Of a stretch of 64,000 nucleotides of DNA, positions 56,515 through 63,320 are shown piece after piece. The stretch's first letter is position 1; the number at the start of each line of letters is the position of its first letter. The position numbers were made by a program, and so were the translations under genes. The notes under the pieces were generated by a model. The model did not search any database. It saw only the letters and a list, made by a program, of their open reading frames with translations, and was not told the origin of the DNA. Origin of the DNA: Peptoniphilaceae bacterium (GTDB lineage Bacteria > Bacillota > Clostridia > Tissierellales > Peptoniphilaceae); NCBI GenBank assembly GCA_028726605.1, contig JAQYPV010000007.1, positions 62,001 through 126,000 on the forward strand, given 5' to 3'.

Positions 56515-57127
56515 CCGCGCCTTCTTCGCTGAGCACCCGACGCACCGCATCGTAGTCGAATCCCTTTTGGAGCAGAAAGCGGATGATCTTCTGCCGGTCG
56601 TTCGGATTCCCGACGTCGCGCCGTGCGAGCTGTCGCTTGACGTGATGGCGCAGGGCCTCGTCTTCTCCGGCGTCGGGCAGGCTTCTGAGAGCCTCTTCGA
56701 TCGTCTCGGAGGCGACGCCGCGACGTCCGAGTTCCGCTCGAATCCGGCGTTTGCTCCAATGGGCGCTGTGCTCTTTATCCTGGGCGTAACGCACGGCGTA
56801 GTCGGCATCGTCCAAGAGGTGCTGCGCTTTGAGCCGCTCGACGACGTCTTCACACGTCGCCTCGTCGAGGCTCTCGCGTCGCAAGCGGCGTCGAACGTCG
56901 GCGGCCGTGCGCGGCTGGTAGAGGGCGTAGCGCTTGGCGACCAGATAGGCGCGTACGTGCTGATCTTCTTCGCGTAGCGCGCAGGCGACGTCGTCGGAGA
57001 CTTGGGCGGGCGCGTGGATGTTCAAACGCAGATACGAGTCGTAGGTGACGAAGAGATGCTCGCCGCGTGTCGTTTCGAAGACGAACGCGCCGGTGCTCTC
57101 ATCGTAGTGAATTGAGGTGATGTTCAT
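56507..57127 (-). CDS. recX: regulatory protein RecX
   Basis: RecX binds RecA filaments and limits recombination. The 206-aa protein shows three-helix repeats of the RecX fold: RTAADVRRRLRRESLDE, DDADYAVRYAQDKEH with WSKRRIRAELGRRGV, and RQKIIRFLLQKGFDYDAV near the C-terminus. The first 45 residues are an N-terminal beta extension common in Firmicutes RecX. ATG at 57127 follows AAAAGGAGG on the minus strand; the upstream start at 57154 would pass through that ribosome site. Confidence 0.88.
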   Translation of the reverse strand: MNITSIHYDESTGAFVFETTRGEHLFVTYDSYLRLNIHAPAQVSDDVACALREEDQHVRAYLVAKRYALYQPRTAADVRRRLRRESLDEATCEDVVERLKAQHLLDDADYAVRYAQDKEHSAHWSKRRIRAELGRRGVASETIEEALRSLPDAGEDEALRHHVKRQLARRDVGNPNDRQKIIRFLLQKGFDYDAVRRVLSEEGADE

Positions 57128-57144
57128 AGAACCTCCTTTTTTGC

Positions 57145-57153
57145 AGTATATCA
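57145..57153 (-). promoter_or_regulatory. recX promoter (extended -10)
   Basis: Minus-strand TGA then TATACT (57150-57145), 18 bp before the recX start codon. No good -35. Lies in the 74-bp divergent gap with the YdbC gene. Confidence 0.5.
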
Positions 57154-57201
57154 TGGTAAACCGATATGAGCACGACCTCGAAACAGTGAAGGCAGGGAAT
57201 C

Positions 57202-57429
57202 ATGGCAGATTTGAAATACGAAGTAGTGGAGACGCTCGGCGTGCTGAGCACGGATGCCAAGGGGTGGCGCAAGGAACTCAATCTCGTGTCGTGGAACGAG
57301 CGCGATGCCAAGTACGACTTGCGCAGCTGGAATCCGGATCACACGCGCATGAGCAAGGGAATTACGCTGACGCGCGACGAAATTCAGATCTTGAGCGAAC
57401 TCTTGCAGGAAGAATTGCAAAATGACTGA
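57202..57429 (+). CDS. YdbC-type PC4-like nucleic-acid-binding protein
   Basis: A 75-aa protein that matches the Firmicutes YdbC family, a bacterial relative of the eukaryotic coactivator PC4 that binds single-stranded nucleic acid as a dimer. Key stretches are ELNLVSWNERDAKYDLRSWN (residues 24-43) and KGITLTRDEI, the conserved beta-sheet and start of the helix. ATG at 57202 with GCAGGG upstream. Overlaps the CYTH gene by 8 bp. Confidence 0.85.
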   Translation: MADLKYEVVETLGVLSTDAKGWRKELNLVSWNERDAKYDLRSWNPDHTRMSKGITLTRDEIQILSELLQEELQND

Positions 57430-57979
57430 ACCGGAGCGCGAGGTCGAAGTCAAACTCCTGGGACTGGACCGCGACGCGTTAGAGCGGACGCTTCAGGCGC
57501 AGGGCGCGACGTTTGACCGCGAAGAACATCAGATCAACGTCCGGCTCTCAAACCCCGCACATCCCTTACCCGAGGCGGAGTACTTGCGCCTGCGGACGAT
57601 TGAGGTGGAGGGAGAGGCGCCGGTTCACGAGCTCACCCTAAAGCGTCGCGTGTCAAAGGAAGGCGCGCGCGTCAACGAGGAGTACACCGTGCACGTGGAC
57701 GATCCGGAGGCGGCGCTCCTGCTGATGGAAAAGCTCGGCTTTTCCGAAAAAGAGGCTGCGCGCAAGACGCGTCGCCGCTACCTGTGGCAGGATTTCCGTG
57801 TCGAATTTGACACCTGGGATGCCGATTATCTGCCCGTCCCCTACGTGGAAGTCGAAGCGCCGTCCCCTGAGGCGCTGGAGGGGTTTCTCGCGGCCTTTCA
57901 GATCCCATCGGCGTCAGTTTCCACGCTCTCCATCGGGGACTTGCGTCGCACGGTTCAGAATGAACGCCATGACGCATGA
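57422..57979 (+). CDS. CYTH-domain protein (class IV adenylate cyclase/triphosphatase-like)
   Basis: CYTH enzymes act on triphosphate substrates, as adenylate cyclases, thiamine-triphosphatases or polyphosphatases. The defining ExExK motif is EVEVK at residues 7-11; further barrel residues are in YLRLRTI, ELTLKRRV, EYTVHVD, RRRYLWQ, VEFDTW and VEVEAPS. 185 aa is the usual size. ATG at 57422 lies inside the YdbC gene. The exact substrate cannot be told from sequence. Confidence 0.85.
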   Translation: MTEPEREVEVKLLGLDRDALERTLQAQGATFDREEHQINVRLSNPAHPLPEAEYLRLRTIEVEGEAPVHELTLKRRVSKEGARVNEEYTVHVDDPEAALLLMEKLGFSEKEAARKTRRRYLWQDFRVEFDTWDADYLPVPYVEVEAPSPEALEGFLAAFQIPSASVSTLSIGDLRRTVQNERHDA

Positions 57980-57996
57980 GGGACACGGCGGGATTT

Positions 57997-58025
57997 TTGA
58001 CACTTGCTCCTGTGCTGGATATAAT
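57997..58025 (+). promoter_or_regulatory. consensus promoter upstream of greA
   Basis: Perfect TTGACA (57997-58002), 17-bp spacer, perfect TATAAT (58020-58025). The strongest promoter in the window by consensus. The transcription start would be near 58032, inside the following hairpin. Confidence 0.9.
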
Positions 58026-58028
58026 GCG

Positions 58029-58056
58029 ATAAGCAGGTCGAACCTGCTTATTTTTT
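58029..58056 (+). terminator. intrinsic terminator at the start of the greA leader
   Basis: Perfect 10-bp stem ATAAGCAGGT (58029-58038) with ACCTGCTTAT (58042-58051), loop CGA, followed by T-run 58051-58056. It lies immediately after the greA promoter and 18 bp before the greA ATG, so it can stop either upstream readthrough or the greA transcript itself. Confidence 0.85.
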
Positions 58057-58073
58057 ATAAGGAAGTGAGAATC

Positions 58074-58547
58074 ATGGAACAGACGATTTTGACGAAAGAA
58101 GGCTATCAAAAGCTCATCGACGAATTGGATTACCTCAAGTCGACGCGCCGCCAGGAAGTGTCCGAGCACTTGAAGGTGGCTCGCGGCTTTGGCGACTTGT
58201 CGGAAAACGCGGAGTACGATGCTGCTAAAGATGAGCAGCGCGAACTGGAAGCGCGTATCACGACGATTGAAGCACAACTCAAAAACGCGCAGGTCATTGA
58301 GACCGAGGGCATGGAGCAGTCTGATGTCATCGGCCTGGGCTCGACGGTGAAAGTCCTGGACGAAGAATTCGACGAAGAGATGCAGTTCACCATCGTCGGC
58401 ACGGTCGAAGCGAATCCGCGCAAGAATCGTATTTCCAACGAGTCGCCGCTCGGCGCGAGCCTCATCGGCTCGAAAGTGGGCGACCGCTTGGCCGTGGAGA
58501 CGCCGGGTGGCACCGTCGCGTACAAAGTGCTCGAAATCGTGCGCTGA
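58074..58547 (+). CDS. greA: transcription elongation factor GreA
   Basis: GreA enters the secondary channel of RNA polymerase and triggers cleavage of backtracked RNA. The coiled-coil N-terminal domain carries the acidic tip in RGFGDLSENAEYDAAKDEQ near residues 37-55 (Asp/Glu needed for cleavage), and the FKBP-like C-terminal domain shows LGSTVKVLD and PLGASLIGSKVGD. 157 aa is standard. ATG at 58074 has AAGGAAG upstream. Placed before lysS, as in many Firmicutes. Confidence 0.97.
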   Translation: MEQTILTKEGYQKLIDELDYLKSTRRQEVSEHLKVARGFGDLSENAEYDAAKDEQRELEARITTIEAQLKNAQVIETEGMEQSDVIGLGSTVKVLDEEFDEEMQFTIVGTVEANPRKNRISNESPLGASLIGSKVGDRLAVETPGGTVAYKVLEIVR

Positions 58548-58567
58548 GATTCCGAAGGAGGAAGAGG

Positions 58568-60490
58568 ATGCAGCAGATCAGCGAAAATGAAATGCGACAG
58601 ATTCGCCGGCAGAAGCTGGACGCCTTGCGCGCAGCGCATCGCGATCCGCATCAGCAGACGAAGTTCGACGTGACGGCGCACGCCCGGCCGATTCACGACG
58701 AATTTGAGGCTTGGGAGACGAAATCGGTGCGGATGGCCGGCCGCATCATGGCCAAACGCGGCCATGGCAAGATGATTTTCTTGGATCTGCAGGATGCGAC
58801 GGGCAAGATTCAGCTCATCGCCCGCCAGAACATCATGGGTGAAGAGGCCTTTGCCGTCGTCAAAGATTTGGATTTGGGCGATATCGTGGGCACGGAAGGG
58901 GAGGTGCTGCGTTCAGACCGCGGCGAGATCTCCTTGTCCGTGGAATCGCTTTTGTTGCTCACAAAATCGCTGCAACTGCTGCCGGAGAAGTTCCACGGCC
59001 TGAAGGATCAGGATCTGCGCTATCGCCAGCGCTACGTGGACCTCATCGTCAATCCGGAAGTGAAAGACGTGTTCGTCAAGCGCAGCCGCATCATCAGCGA
59101 AATCCGCCATTTTTTGAACGGTCGTGACTTCCTGGAAGTCGAAACGCCGATTCTGAACACCATCTCTGGCGGCGCCACGGCGCGCCCGTTCATCACGCAC
59201 CACAACACGCTGGACATCGACATGTACCTGCGCATTGCGAACGAACTCTACTTGAAGCGTCTGATCGTGGGCGGCTTTGATCGCGTCTACGAAATGGGAC
59301 GGATGTTTCGCAACGAAGGCATGGATCCCAAGCACAACCCGGAGTACACCGCCATCGAACTCTATCAGGCGTACACGGATGTGGAGGGCATGATGGAGAT
59401 CACGGAGTCCATGGTCTCTACGGTCGCAGAAAAGGTCTGTGGCGGTACGACAGTCAACTACCAGGGCACGGAATTGGATTTTTCGGCACCTTGGCAGCGC
59501 ATGACCATGACAGAAGCGGTGAAGCAGTATGCGGGCGTGGATTTTTCGACCATTGAGACTGTCGAAGAGGCGCGCGCCATTGCCAAGGAAAAGCACGTGG
59601 ACGTCGACGCCAACGCGGGTAAGGGCAAGATTCTCCAGGAGTTCTTCGACGCCTTTGTAGAGGAGCACCTCATTCAGCCCATCTTCATCACCGAATACCC
59701 GGTGGAGATCAGTCCGCTCGCCAAGCGCTCGCCCGAGAATCCGGAGATGACGGAGCGCTTTGAAGCCTTCGTCTACGGCAGCGAGATCGCCAATGCGTTT
59801 TCGGAACTTAACGACGCCGACGATCAGCGAAAGCGCTTCGAGAAGCAAGTCGAAATGCGCAAGGCGGGAGACGACGAGGCGGGCATGATGGACGAGGACT
59901 TCTTGAACGCCTTAGAGATCGGCCTGCCGCCGACGGGCGGTCTGGGGATCGGCATCGACCGTCTGGTCATGTTCCTCACGGATCAGACGTCCATTCGCGA
60001 CGTCCTGCTGTTCCCCACGATGAAGCCCACCCATGCCGATGGCGAAGCCGCGTCACCGGAATCTCCTGCGAAGGCCTCTGCTGAGGAAACCGTCGCCTTT
60101 TCGCGCGATGCCATCGACTGGTCCCACGTGGTGGTGGAGCCCTTGAGTGACGAGACCATCGACTTCGAGACGTTTGCGGCGTCTGATTTGCGTGCGGTGA
60201 AAGTCAAAGACTGCGTGGCAGTCAAGAAGAGCAAAAAGCTCCTGCAGTTCACGCTGGACGACGGATCGGGAACGGATCGCACCATTCTGTCCGGTATCCA
60301 CGCGTACTACGAGCCGGAGGAGCTGGTGGGCAAGACTTTGCTCGCCATTGTGAACATTCCGCCGCGCAAGATGATGGGCGTGGATTCCCAAGGGATGATC
60401 ATCAGCGCCATTCACGAGCGCGAGGGGGAGGAGCAGCTTCAGCTCATCATGCTGGATGGGCGCATTCCCGCCGGCGCTAAAATGTACTGA
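58568..60490 (+). CDS. lysS: lysyl-tRNA synthetase fused to a C-terminal tRNA-binding domain
   Basis: Class II LysRS: an N-terminal OB-fold anticodon domain (about residues 55-160, VRMAGRIMAKRGHGKMIFLD) and the catalytic core with motif 2 FRNEGMDPKHNPEYT near 251-265 and motif 3 GLGIGIDRLVMFLT near 458-471. The normal enzyme ends near residue 490. Here a linker (about 486-530) leads to an extra domain (about 530-640) that matches the EMAP/MetRS C-terminal tRNA-binding fold: FETFAASDLRAVKVKDC, LVGKTLLAIVNIPPRKMMGV, SQGMIISA. 640 aa total. ATG at 58568 follows AAGGAGGAAG. Confidence 0.95.
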   Translation: MQQISENEMRQIRRQKLDALRAAHRDPHQQTKFDVTAHARPIHDEFEAWETKSVRMAGRIMAKRGHGKMIFLDLQDATGKIQLIARQNIMGEEAFAVVKDLDLGDIVGTEGEVLRSDRGEISLSVESLLLLTKSLQLLPEKFHGLKDQDLRYRQRYVDLIVNPEVKDVFVKRSRIISEIRHFLNGRDFLEVETPILNTISGGATARPFITHHNTLDIDMYLRIANELYLKRLIVGGFDRVYEMGRMFRNEGMDPKHNPEYTAIELYQAYTDVEGMMEITESMVSTVAEKVCGGTTVNYQGTELDFSAPWQRMTMTEAVKQYAGVDFSTIETVEEARAIAKEKHVDVDANAGKGKILQEFFDAFVEEHLIQPIFITEYPVEISPLAKRSPENPEMTERFEAFVYGSEIANAFSELNDADDQRKRFEKQVEMRKAGDDEAGMMDEDFLNALEIGLPPTGGLGIGIDRLVMFLTDQTSIRDVLLFPTMKPTHADGEAASPESPAKASAEETVAFSRDAIDWSHVVVEPLSDETIDFETFAASDLRAVKVKDCVAVKKSKKLLQFTLDDGSGTDRTILSGIHAYYEPEELVGKTLLAIVNIPPRKMMGVDSQGMIISAIHEREGEEQLQLIMLDGRIPAGAKMY

Positions 60491-60495
60491 TCGCG

Positions 60496-60519
60496 AGGCT
60501 TGAAACCCGTTTCAAGCCT
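60496..60519 (+). terminator. hairpin after lysS
   Basis: Perfect 10-bp stem AGGCTTGAAA (60496-60505) with TTTCAAGCCT (60510-60519), loop CCCG. The tail GTTCCCGTG is not a T-run, so termination may be weak. Confidence 0.55.
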
Positions 60520-60566
60520 GTTCCCGTGTCACGCCAGTTTAATGTCGCGAAGAGTAAGAAGGGGTC

Positions 60567-61292
60567 ATGTTTCAAAAACAGTTCACCATTCGCTTTTCAG
60601 AAACCGATTTGGAGGGGCATCTCACCATTCCGGCGTTGATCAACTACGTGCAAGACGTCATCATCATGGATTCCGACGCGTCCGCTGCGCGCGCGCACGC
60701 TGTGGATGACGCAACTCTGGGATGGATGGTGACCTATTGGCAGCTTGACATCCACCGCCTGCCCGTGCGGGGCGAGGACGTGGACATCGGCACGTTCATT
60801 CACCGCCTGACGAAGGCGCAGGTCAATCGGAGCTTTTACGTGAAGACGCCCGCCGGCGAGTGCCTTGCAGAAGGCTATTCGGTGTGGCTGCTTTGGGATC
60901 TCGTCCGGCAGAAGATGATGCGCGTGCCCGAGGCGTACCTTTCGGCTGTGGACGTGCACGCACCGCTTCCCATCGTCTACACGAAGCGACACATCGATTT
61001 CCCCGACGACCTCGTCTGGACGACGCTCGAAGAGACGCAGGTGCGCTGGGATCAGATCGACACCAATCATCACATGAACAACGTCGAATACCTCAAGATG
61101 ATCCAATCGGCCTTTCGCTCTGCGGCAGAGGCCGTCGAGCCGGCACAGTTCTTGATCGAGTACCGCAAACAGGCCTTTTTGGACGATGCCATCGCCGTGC
61201 GGGCGGCGCGTCAAGCCAATCGGGTTTACCTTGCGCTCGTGGGCGACGGCGAGAGCGTCTTATCGCGTGCCGCCATCACGCTGAAGGAGTGA
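60567..61292 (+). CDS. acyl-ACP thioesterase
   Basis: Releases fatty acids from acyl carrier protein. Two hot-dog halves are visible: residues 1-125 (FSETDLEGHLTIPALINYVQ, then LGWMVTYWQLDIHRLP) and 140-241, with the FatA/FatB-like catalytic region QIDTNHHMNNVEYLKM near 165-180 holding Asn and His. 241 aa matches bacterial members. ATG at 60567 follows AAGAAGGGG. The racemase-like gene starts 3 bp after its stop, so the two are co-transcribed, though a functional link is not obvious. Confidence 0.9.
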   Translation: MFQKQFTIRFSETDLEGHLTIPALINYVQDVIIMDSDASAARAHAVDDATLGWMVTYWQLDIHRLPVRGEDVDIGTFIHRLTKAQVNRSFYVKTPAGECLAEGYSVWLLWDLVRQKMMRVPEAYLSAVDVHAPLPIVYTKRHIDFPDDLVWTTLEETQVRWDQIDTNHHMNNVEYLKMIQSAFRSAAEAVEPAQFLIEYRKQAFLDDAIAVRAARQANRVYLALVGDGESVLSRAAITLKE

Positions 61293-61295
61293 GTC

Positions 61296-62087
61296 ATGCC
61301 AAAGAAGATCCGTTATCTGCGCGTCAATCCCGCGGGAAACATTACGGCCTTTGTCTTGAGCGACGTCGCATCGGACGAGCGCGTCAGGGTGGGGCGCTTC
61401 CTGATGGCACTTGACCCCACCATCGAGCAAGTGGGCTTCGTCCTCCACGATGACGACGGTGCCATCGCGTCCTTGGCGATGATGGGAGGCGAATTCTGCG
61501 GCAATGCGACGCGCAGCTTCGGCCTTTACGTGGCGATGAGTGAGCGGAAGAGCGGCACCACGACGGAGCGCGTGCGTGTGAGCGGGACGACCCGACCGCT
61601 GGATGTGCTGGTCAACGTGGAGGCCTCTCGTGCGCGCGTCTCGTTGCCACCTGCTTTGGAGGTGAAGAGCGTCTCGTTTGAAGGCGAGCACGTCTTAGTC
61701 GTCTTGGAGGGGATCTGTCACCTCATCGTGACCGATCGTCTGGAAGATCCCGACTTCGTGCGCCGCGCCCTCGCGTTTTTGCCGAGCGTCGTCTCGAGCG
61801 AAGCCTATGGCGTGCTCTTCCTGGACCTCGAGCGCCTTCAGATGGCACCGTATGTGTACGTGGTCTCAGCAGACACGCTCTATCGGGAAGGCTCGTGTGG
61901 CTCTGGGAGCTTTGCCGTGGCCACGGCCTACCTGGAGGCGCTGGATCTCGGCGAAAAGACGGTCCTCTTAGAGCAGCCGTCGGGCGCCATTGAACTCTCT
62001 GCCTTCCATCAGGAGGGAGGAGCGCTCGTGCCGGCCATCGGGGGCGTGGTCGAGATGAGCGCGCCGCAGGACGTCCTCATGCCTTGA
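61296..62087 (+). CDS. DapF-superfamily amino-acid racemase, CntK-like
   Basis: Two-cysteine, cofactor-free epimerase fold. The first active-site Cys is in MMGGEFCGNATRSFG (about residue 67) and the second in GSCGSGSFAVA (about 201). These motifs, the opening RVNPAGNITAF and the later EQPSGAIEL look closer to CntK, the histidine racemase of staphylopine synthesis, than to diaminopimelate epimerase, whose first motif is CGNGxRC. No CntL/CntM partners are in the window, so the substrate is open. 263 aa. Start ATG at 61296 with AAGGAG upstream. Confidence 0.78.
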   Translation: MPKKIRYLRVNPAGNITAFVLSDVASDERVRVGRFLMALDPTIEQVGFVLHDDDGAIASLAMMGGEFCGNATRSFGLYVAMSERKSGTTTERVRVSGTTRPLDVLVNVEASRARVSLPPALEVKSVSFEGEHVLVVLEGICHLIVTDRLEDPDFVRRALAFLPSVVSSEAYGVLFLDLERLQMAPYVYVVSADTLYREGSCGSGSFAVATAYLEALDLGEKTVLLEQPSGAIELSAFHQEGGALVPAIGGVVEMSAPQDVLMP

Positions 62088-62124
62088 GGCTTGAAGCGAG
62101 CAGTATAAAAACATCGGATGGGTG

Positions 62125-62153
62125 TTGCAATCGATCGGCGACGCTGGTATACT
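62125..62153 (+). promoter_or_regulatory. promoter of the first tRNA group
   Basis: TTGCAA (62125-62130), 17-bp spacer, TATACT (62148-62153) with TGG extension, 74 bp before tRNA-Asn. Confidence 0.82.
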
Positions 62154-62226
62154 TAACAAGTCGCATCGATGCAGTACAGACATCGTGCCCAATGTGCAAA
62201 GAGAAGGTGCTTTCACTCGTGCGCTT

Positions 62227-62299
62227 GCCTTGTTAGCTCAGTCGGTAGAGCATTCGGCTGTTAACCGAAGTGTCGTAGGTTCGAGTCCTACACAAGGCG
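62227..62299 (+). tRNA. tRNA-Asn (GTT)
   Basis: Acceptor GCCTTGT pairs with ACAAGGC; anticodon loop CTGTTAA (62258-62264) reads GTT; T-loop TTCGAGT. Discriminator G. CCA is not encoded. Confidence 0.96.
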
Positions 62300-62304
62300 T
62301 TCAA

Positions 62305-62389
62305 GCCGGGGTGGCGGAATTGGTAGACGCAAGAGACTTAAAATCTCTCGATCATTTTGATCGTACCGGTTCGATTCCGGTCCTCGGCA
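62305..62389 (+). tRNA. tRNA-Leu (TAA)
   Basis: Class II tRNA with a long variable arm (about 62351-62364). Acceptor GCCGGGG/CCTCGGC, anticodon loop CTTAAAA reads TAA, T-loop TTCGATT. Discriminator A; no encoded CCA. Confidence 0.95.
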
Positions 62390-62413
62390 TTCCGGACATG
62401 AGTTCCGGTCTTT

Positions 62414-62487
62414 GGCGGAGTAGCTCAGCTGGCTAGAGCACTCGGTTCATACCCGAGGTGTCATGGGTTCAAGTCCCTTCTCCGCTA
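62414..62487 (+). tRNA. tRNA-Met (CAT), elongator type
   Basis: Anticodon loop TTCATAC reads CAT between stem CTCGG/CCGAG. Absence of the GGG/CCC anticodon stem of initiator tRNA favours elongator Met; an Ile2 (modified CAT) tRNA is less likely. Acceptor GGCGGAG/CTCCGCT, discriminator A. Confidence 0.9.
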
Positions 62488-62490
62488 CAT

Positions 62491-62562
62491 GGCCCTATGG
62501 TCAAGCGGTTAAGACATCGCCCTCTCACGGCGGTATCCCCGGTTCGAATCCGGGTAGGGTCA
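62491..62562 (+). tRNA. tRNA-Glu (CTC)
   Basis: Acceptor GGCCCTA/TAGGGTC; anticodon loop CCTCTCAC region reads CTC (62524-62526) between TCGCC and GGCGG. T-loop TTCGAAT. Reads GAG codons only; a TTC isoacceptor must exist elsewhere. Confidence 0.93.
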
Positions 62563-62579
62563 TTTTCATGTTTGGTTGC

Positions 62580-62654
62580 GGCCCGGTAGTTCAGTTGGTT
62601 TAGAATGCCAGCCTGTCACGCTGGAGGTCGTGGGTTCGAACCCCATCCGGGTCG
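62580..62654 (+). tRNA. tRNA-Asp (GTC)
   Basis: Acceptor GGCCCGG/CCGGGTC, anticodon loop CTGTCAC reads GTC between CCAGC and GCTGG, T-loop TTCGAAC, discriminator G. Confidence 0.95.
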
Positions 62655-62667
62655 TGTTTATGAATAT

Positions 62668-62749
62668 TGGCGAGTTCCGAAGTGGCCAACCGGGACGGAC
62701 TGTAAATCCGTTAGCTTTGCTTTCAGTGGTTCGAATCCGCTCTCGCCCA
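62668..62749 (+). tRNA. tRNA-Tyr (GTA)
   Basis: Class II tRNA with a variable arm; anticodon loop CTGTAAA reads GTA between CGGA and TCCG. Acceptor GGCGAG pairs with CTCGCC; the outermost pair (T62668 with C62748) does not match, so the 5' end could be 62669. Confidence 0.9.
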
Positions 62750-62788
62750 TTACTACCAAACATGAAGCCGCTCCGGCGGTAAAAAAGT

Positions 62789-62817
62789 TTGACAGAGATT
62801 TTGGAAAGTGCTAAAAT
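62789..62817 (+). promoter_or_regulatory. promoter of the second tRNA group
   Basis: Perfect TTGACA (62789-62794), 17-bp spacer, TGC plus TAAAAT (62812-62817), 50 bp before tRNA-Gly(GCC). It lets the Gly-Gly-Arg trio be transcribed independently. Confidence 0.85.
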
Positions 62818-62866
62818 ATCTGTCACGTGATTCATCAAAAACAAATCGGTGTCATCATTGCGATGT

Positions 62867-62938
62867 GCGGCAGTGGCTCAGGGGTAGAGCATCGCCTTGC
62901 CAAGGCGAGGGTCGCGAGTTCGAATCTCGTCTGCCGCT
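62867..62938 (+). tRNA. tRNA-Gly (GCC)
   Basis: Acceptor GCGGCAG/CTGCCGC, anticodon loop TTGCCAA reads GCC between TCGCC and GGCGA, T-loop TTCGAAT, discriminator T. Confidence 0.95.
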
Positions 62939-62958
62939 TTTTTCTATCCGCCTCTCGT

Positions 62959-63029
62959 GCGGGTGTAGCTCAGTGGTAGAGCTCCAGCCTTCCAAGCTGG
63001 CTACGAGGGTTCGATTCCCTTCACCCGCT
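62959..63029 (+). tRNA. tRNA-Gly (TCC)
   Basis: Acceptor GCGGGTG/CACCCGC, anticodon loop CTTCCAA reads TCC between CCAGC and GCTGG, T-loop TTCGATT, discriminator T. Confidence 0.95.
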
Positions 63030-63036
63030 GAGGTAT

Positions 63037-63110
63037 GTGCCATTAGCTCAGCTGGATAGAGCGTCTGGCTACGGACCAGAAGGCCTGGGGTTCGAATCCT
63101 CAATGGCACG
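63037..63110 (+). tRNA. tRNA-Arg (ACG)
   Basis: Acceptor GTGCCAT/ATGGCAC, anticodon loop CTACGGA reads ACG (A34 normally edited to inosine) between TCTGG and CCAGA, T-loop TTCGAAT, discriminator G. Confidence 0.95.
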
Positions 63111-63115
63111 TTTGA

Positions 63116-63143
63116 CCGCTTGAAGTGCTTCAAGCGGTTTTTT
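63116..63143 (+). terminator. intrinsic terminator after the tRNA cluster
   Basis: Perfect 10-bp stem CCGCTTGAAG (63116-63125) with CTTCAAGCGG (63128-63137), 2-nt loop as drawn (opens to 4), then six T (63138-63143). Confidence 0.9.
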
Positions 63144-63278
63144 CGTGCCCGGATGTGGGAGCGAAGCGCGCATTGCGGGGCGCGTTCACACCGCCTTTGA
63201 AGGGATCCGTTTCAAAGCGTAATTTATCTCATGACCTGACGCCCGTCCCAAAAGAAAAAGCGCAAAGGGTCTCAGACT

Positions 63279-63287
63279 TGTTATACT
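63279..63287 (+). promoter_or_regulatory. promoter of the last gene (extended -10)
   Basis: TGT then TATACT (63282-63287), 34 bp before the start codon; no good -35. The rest of the 63144-63278 stretch shows nothing recognisable. Confidence 0.5.
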
Positions 63288-63320
63288 ATAGGAACAGTTC
63301 GTGGAAAGAGAGGAGGGGGA

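Noticed and set aside
56515..56853. Longer version of the GIY-YIG protein starting at 56853
   Set aside because: The added N-terminus lies in the recX coding region in another frame and has Ser/Arg-rich shadow composition; the family starts at 56514.
60496..60519. Shared GCTTGAA words at 60496, 62089 and 63118 as a dispersed repeat
   Set aside because: Only 7-8 bp in common, in separate hairpins or without partner; expected by chance for terminator stems.
62227..63110. Regularly spaced similar units that could suggest a CRISPR-like or tandem repeat array
   Set aside because: Each unit folds as a different tRNA with its own anticodon; similarity is the shared tRNA D- and T-arms.
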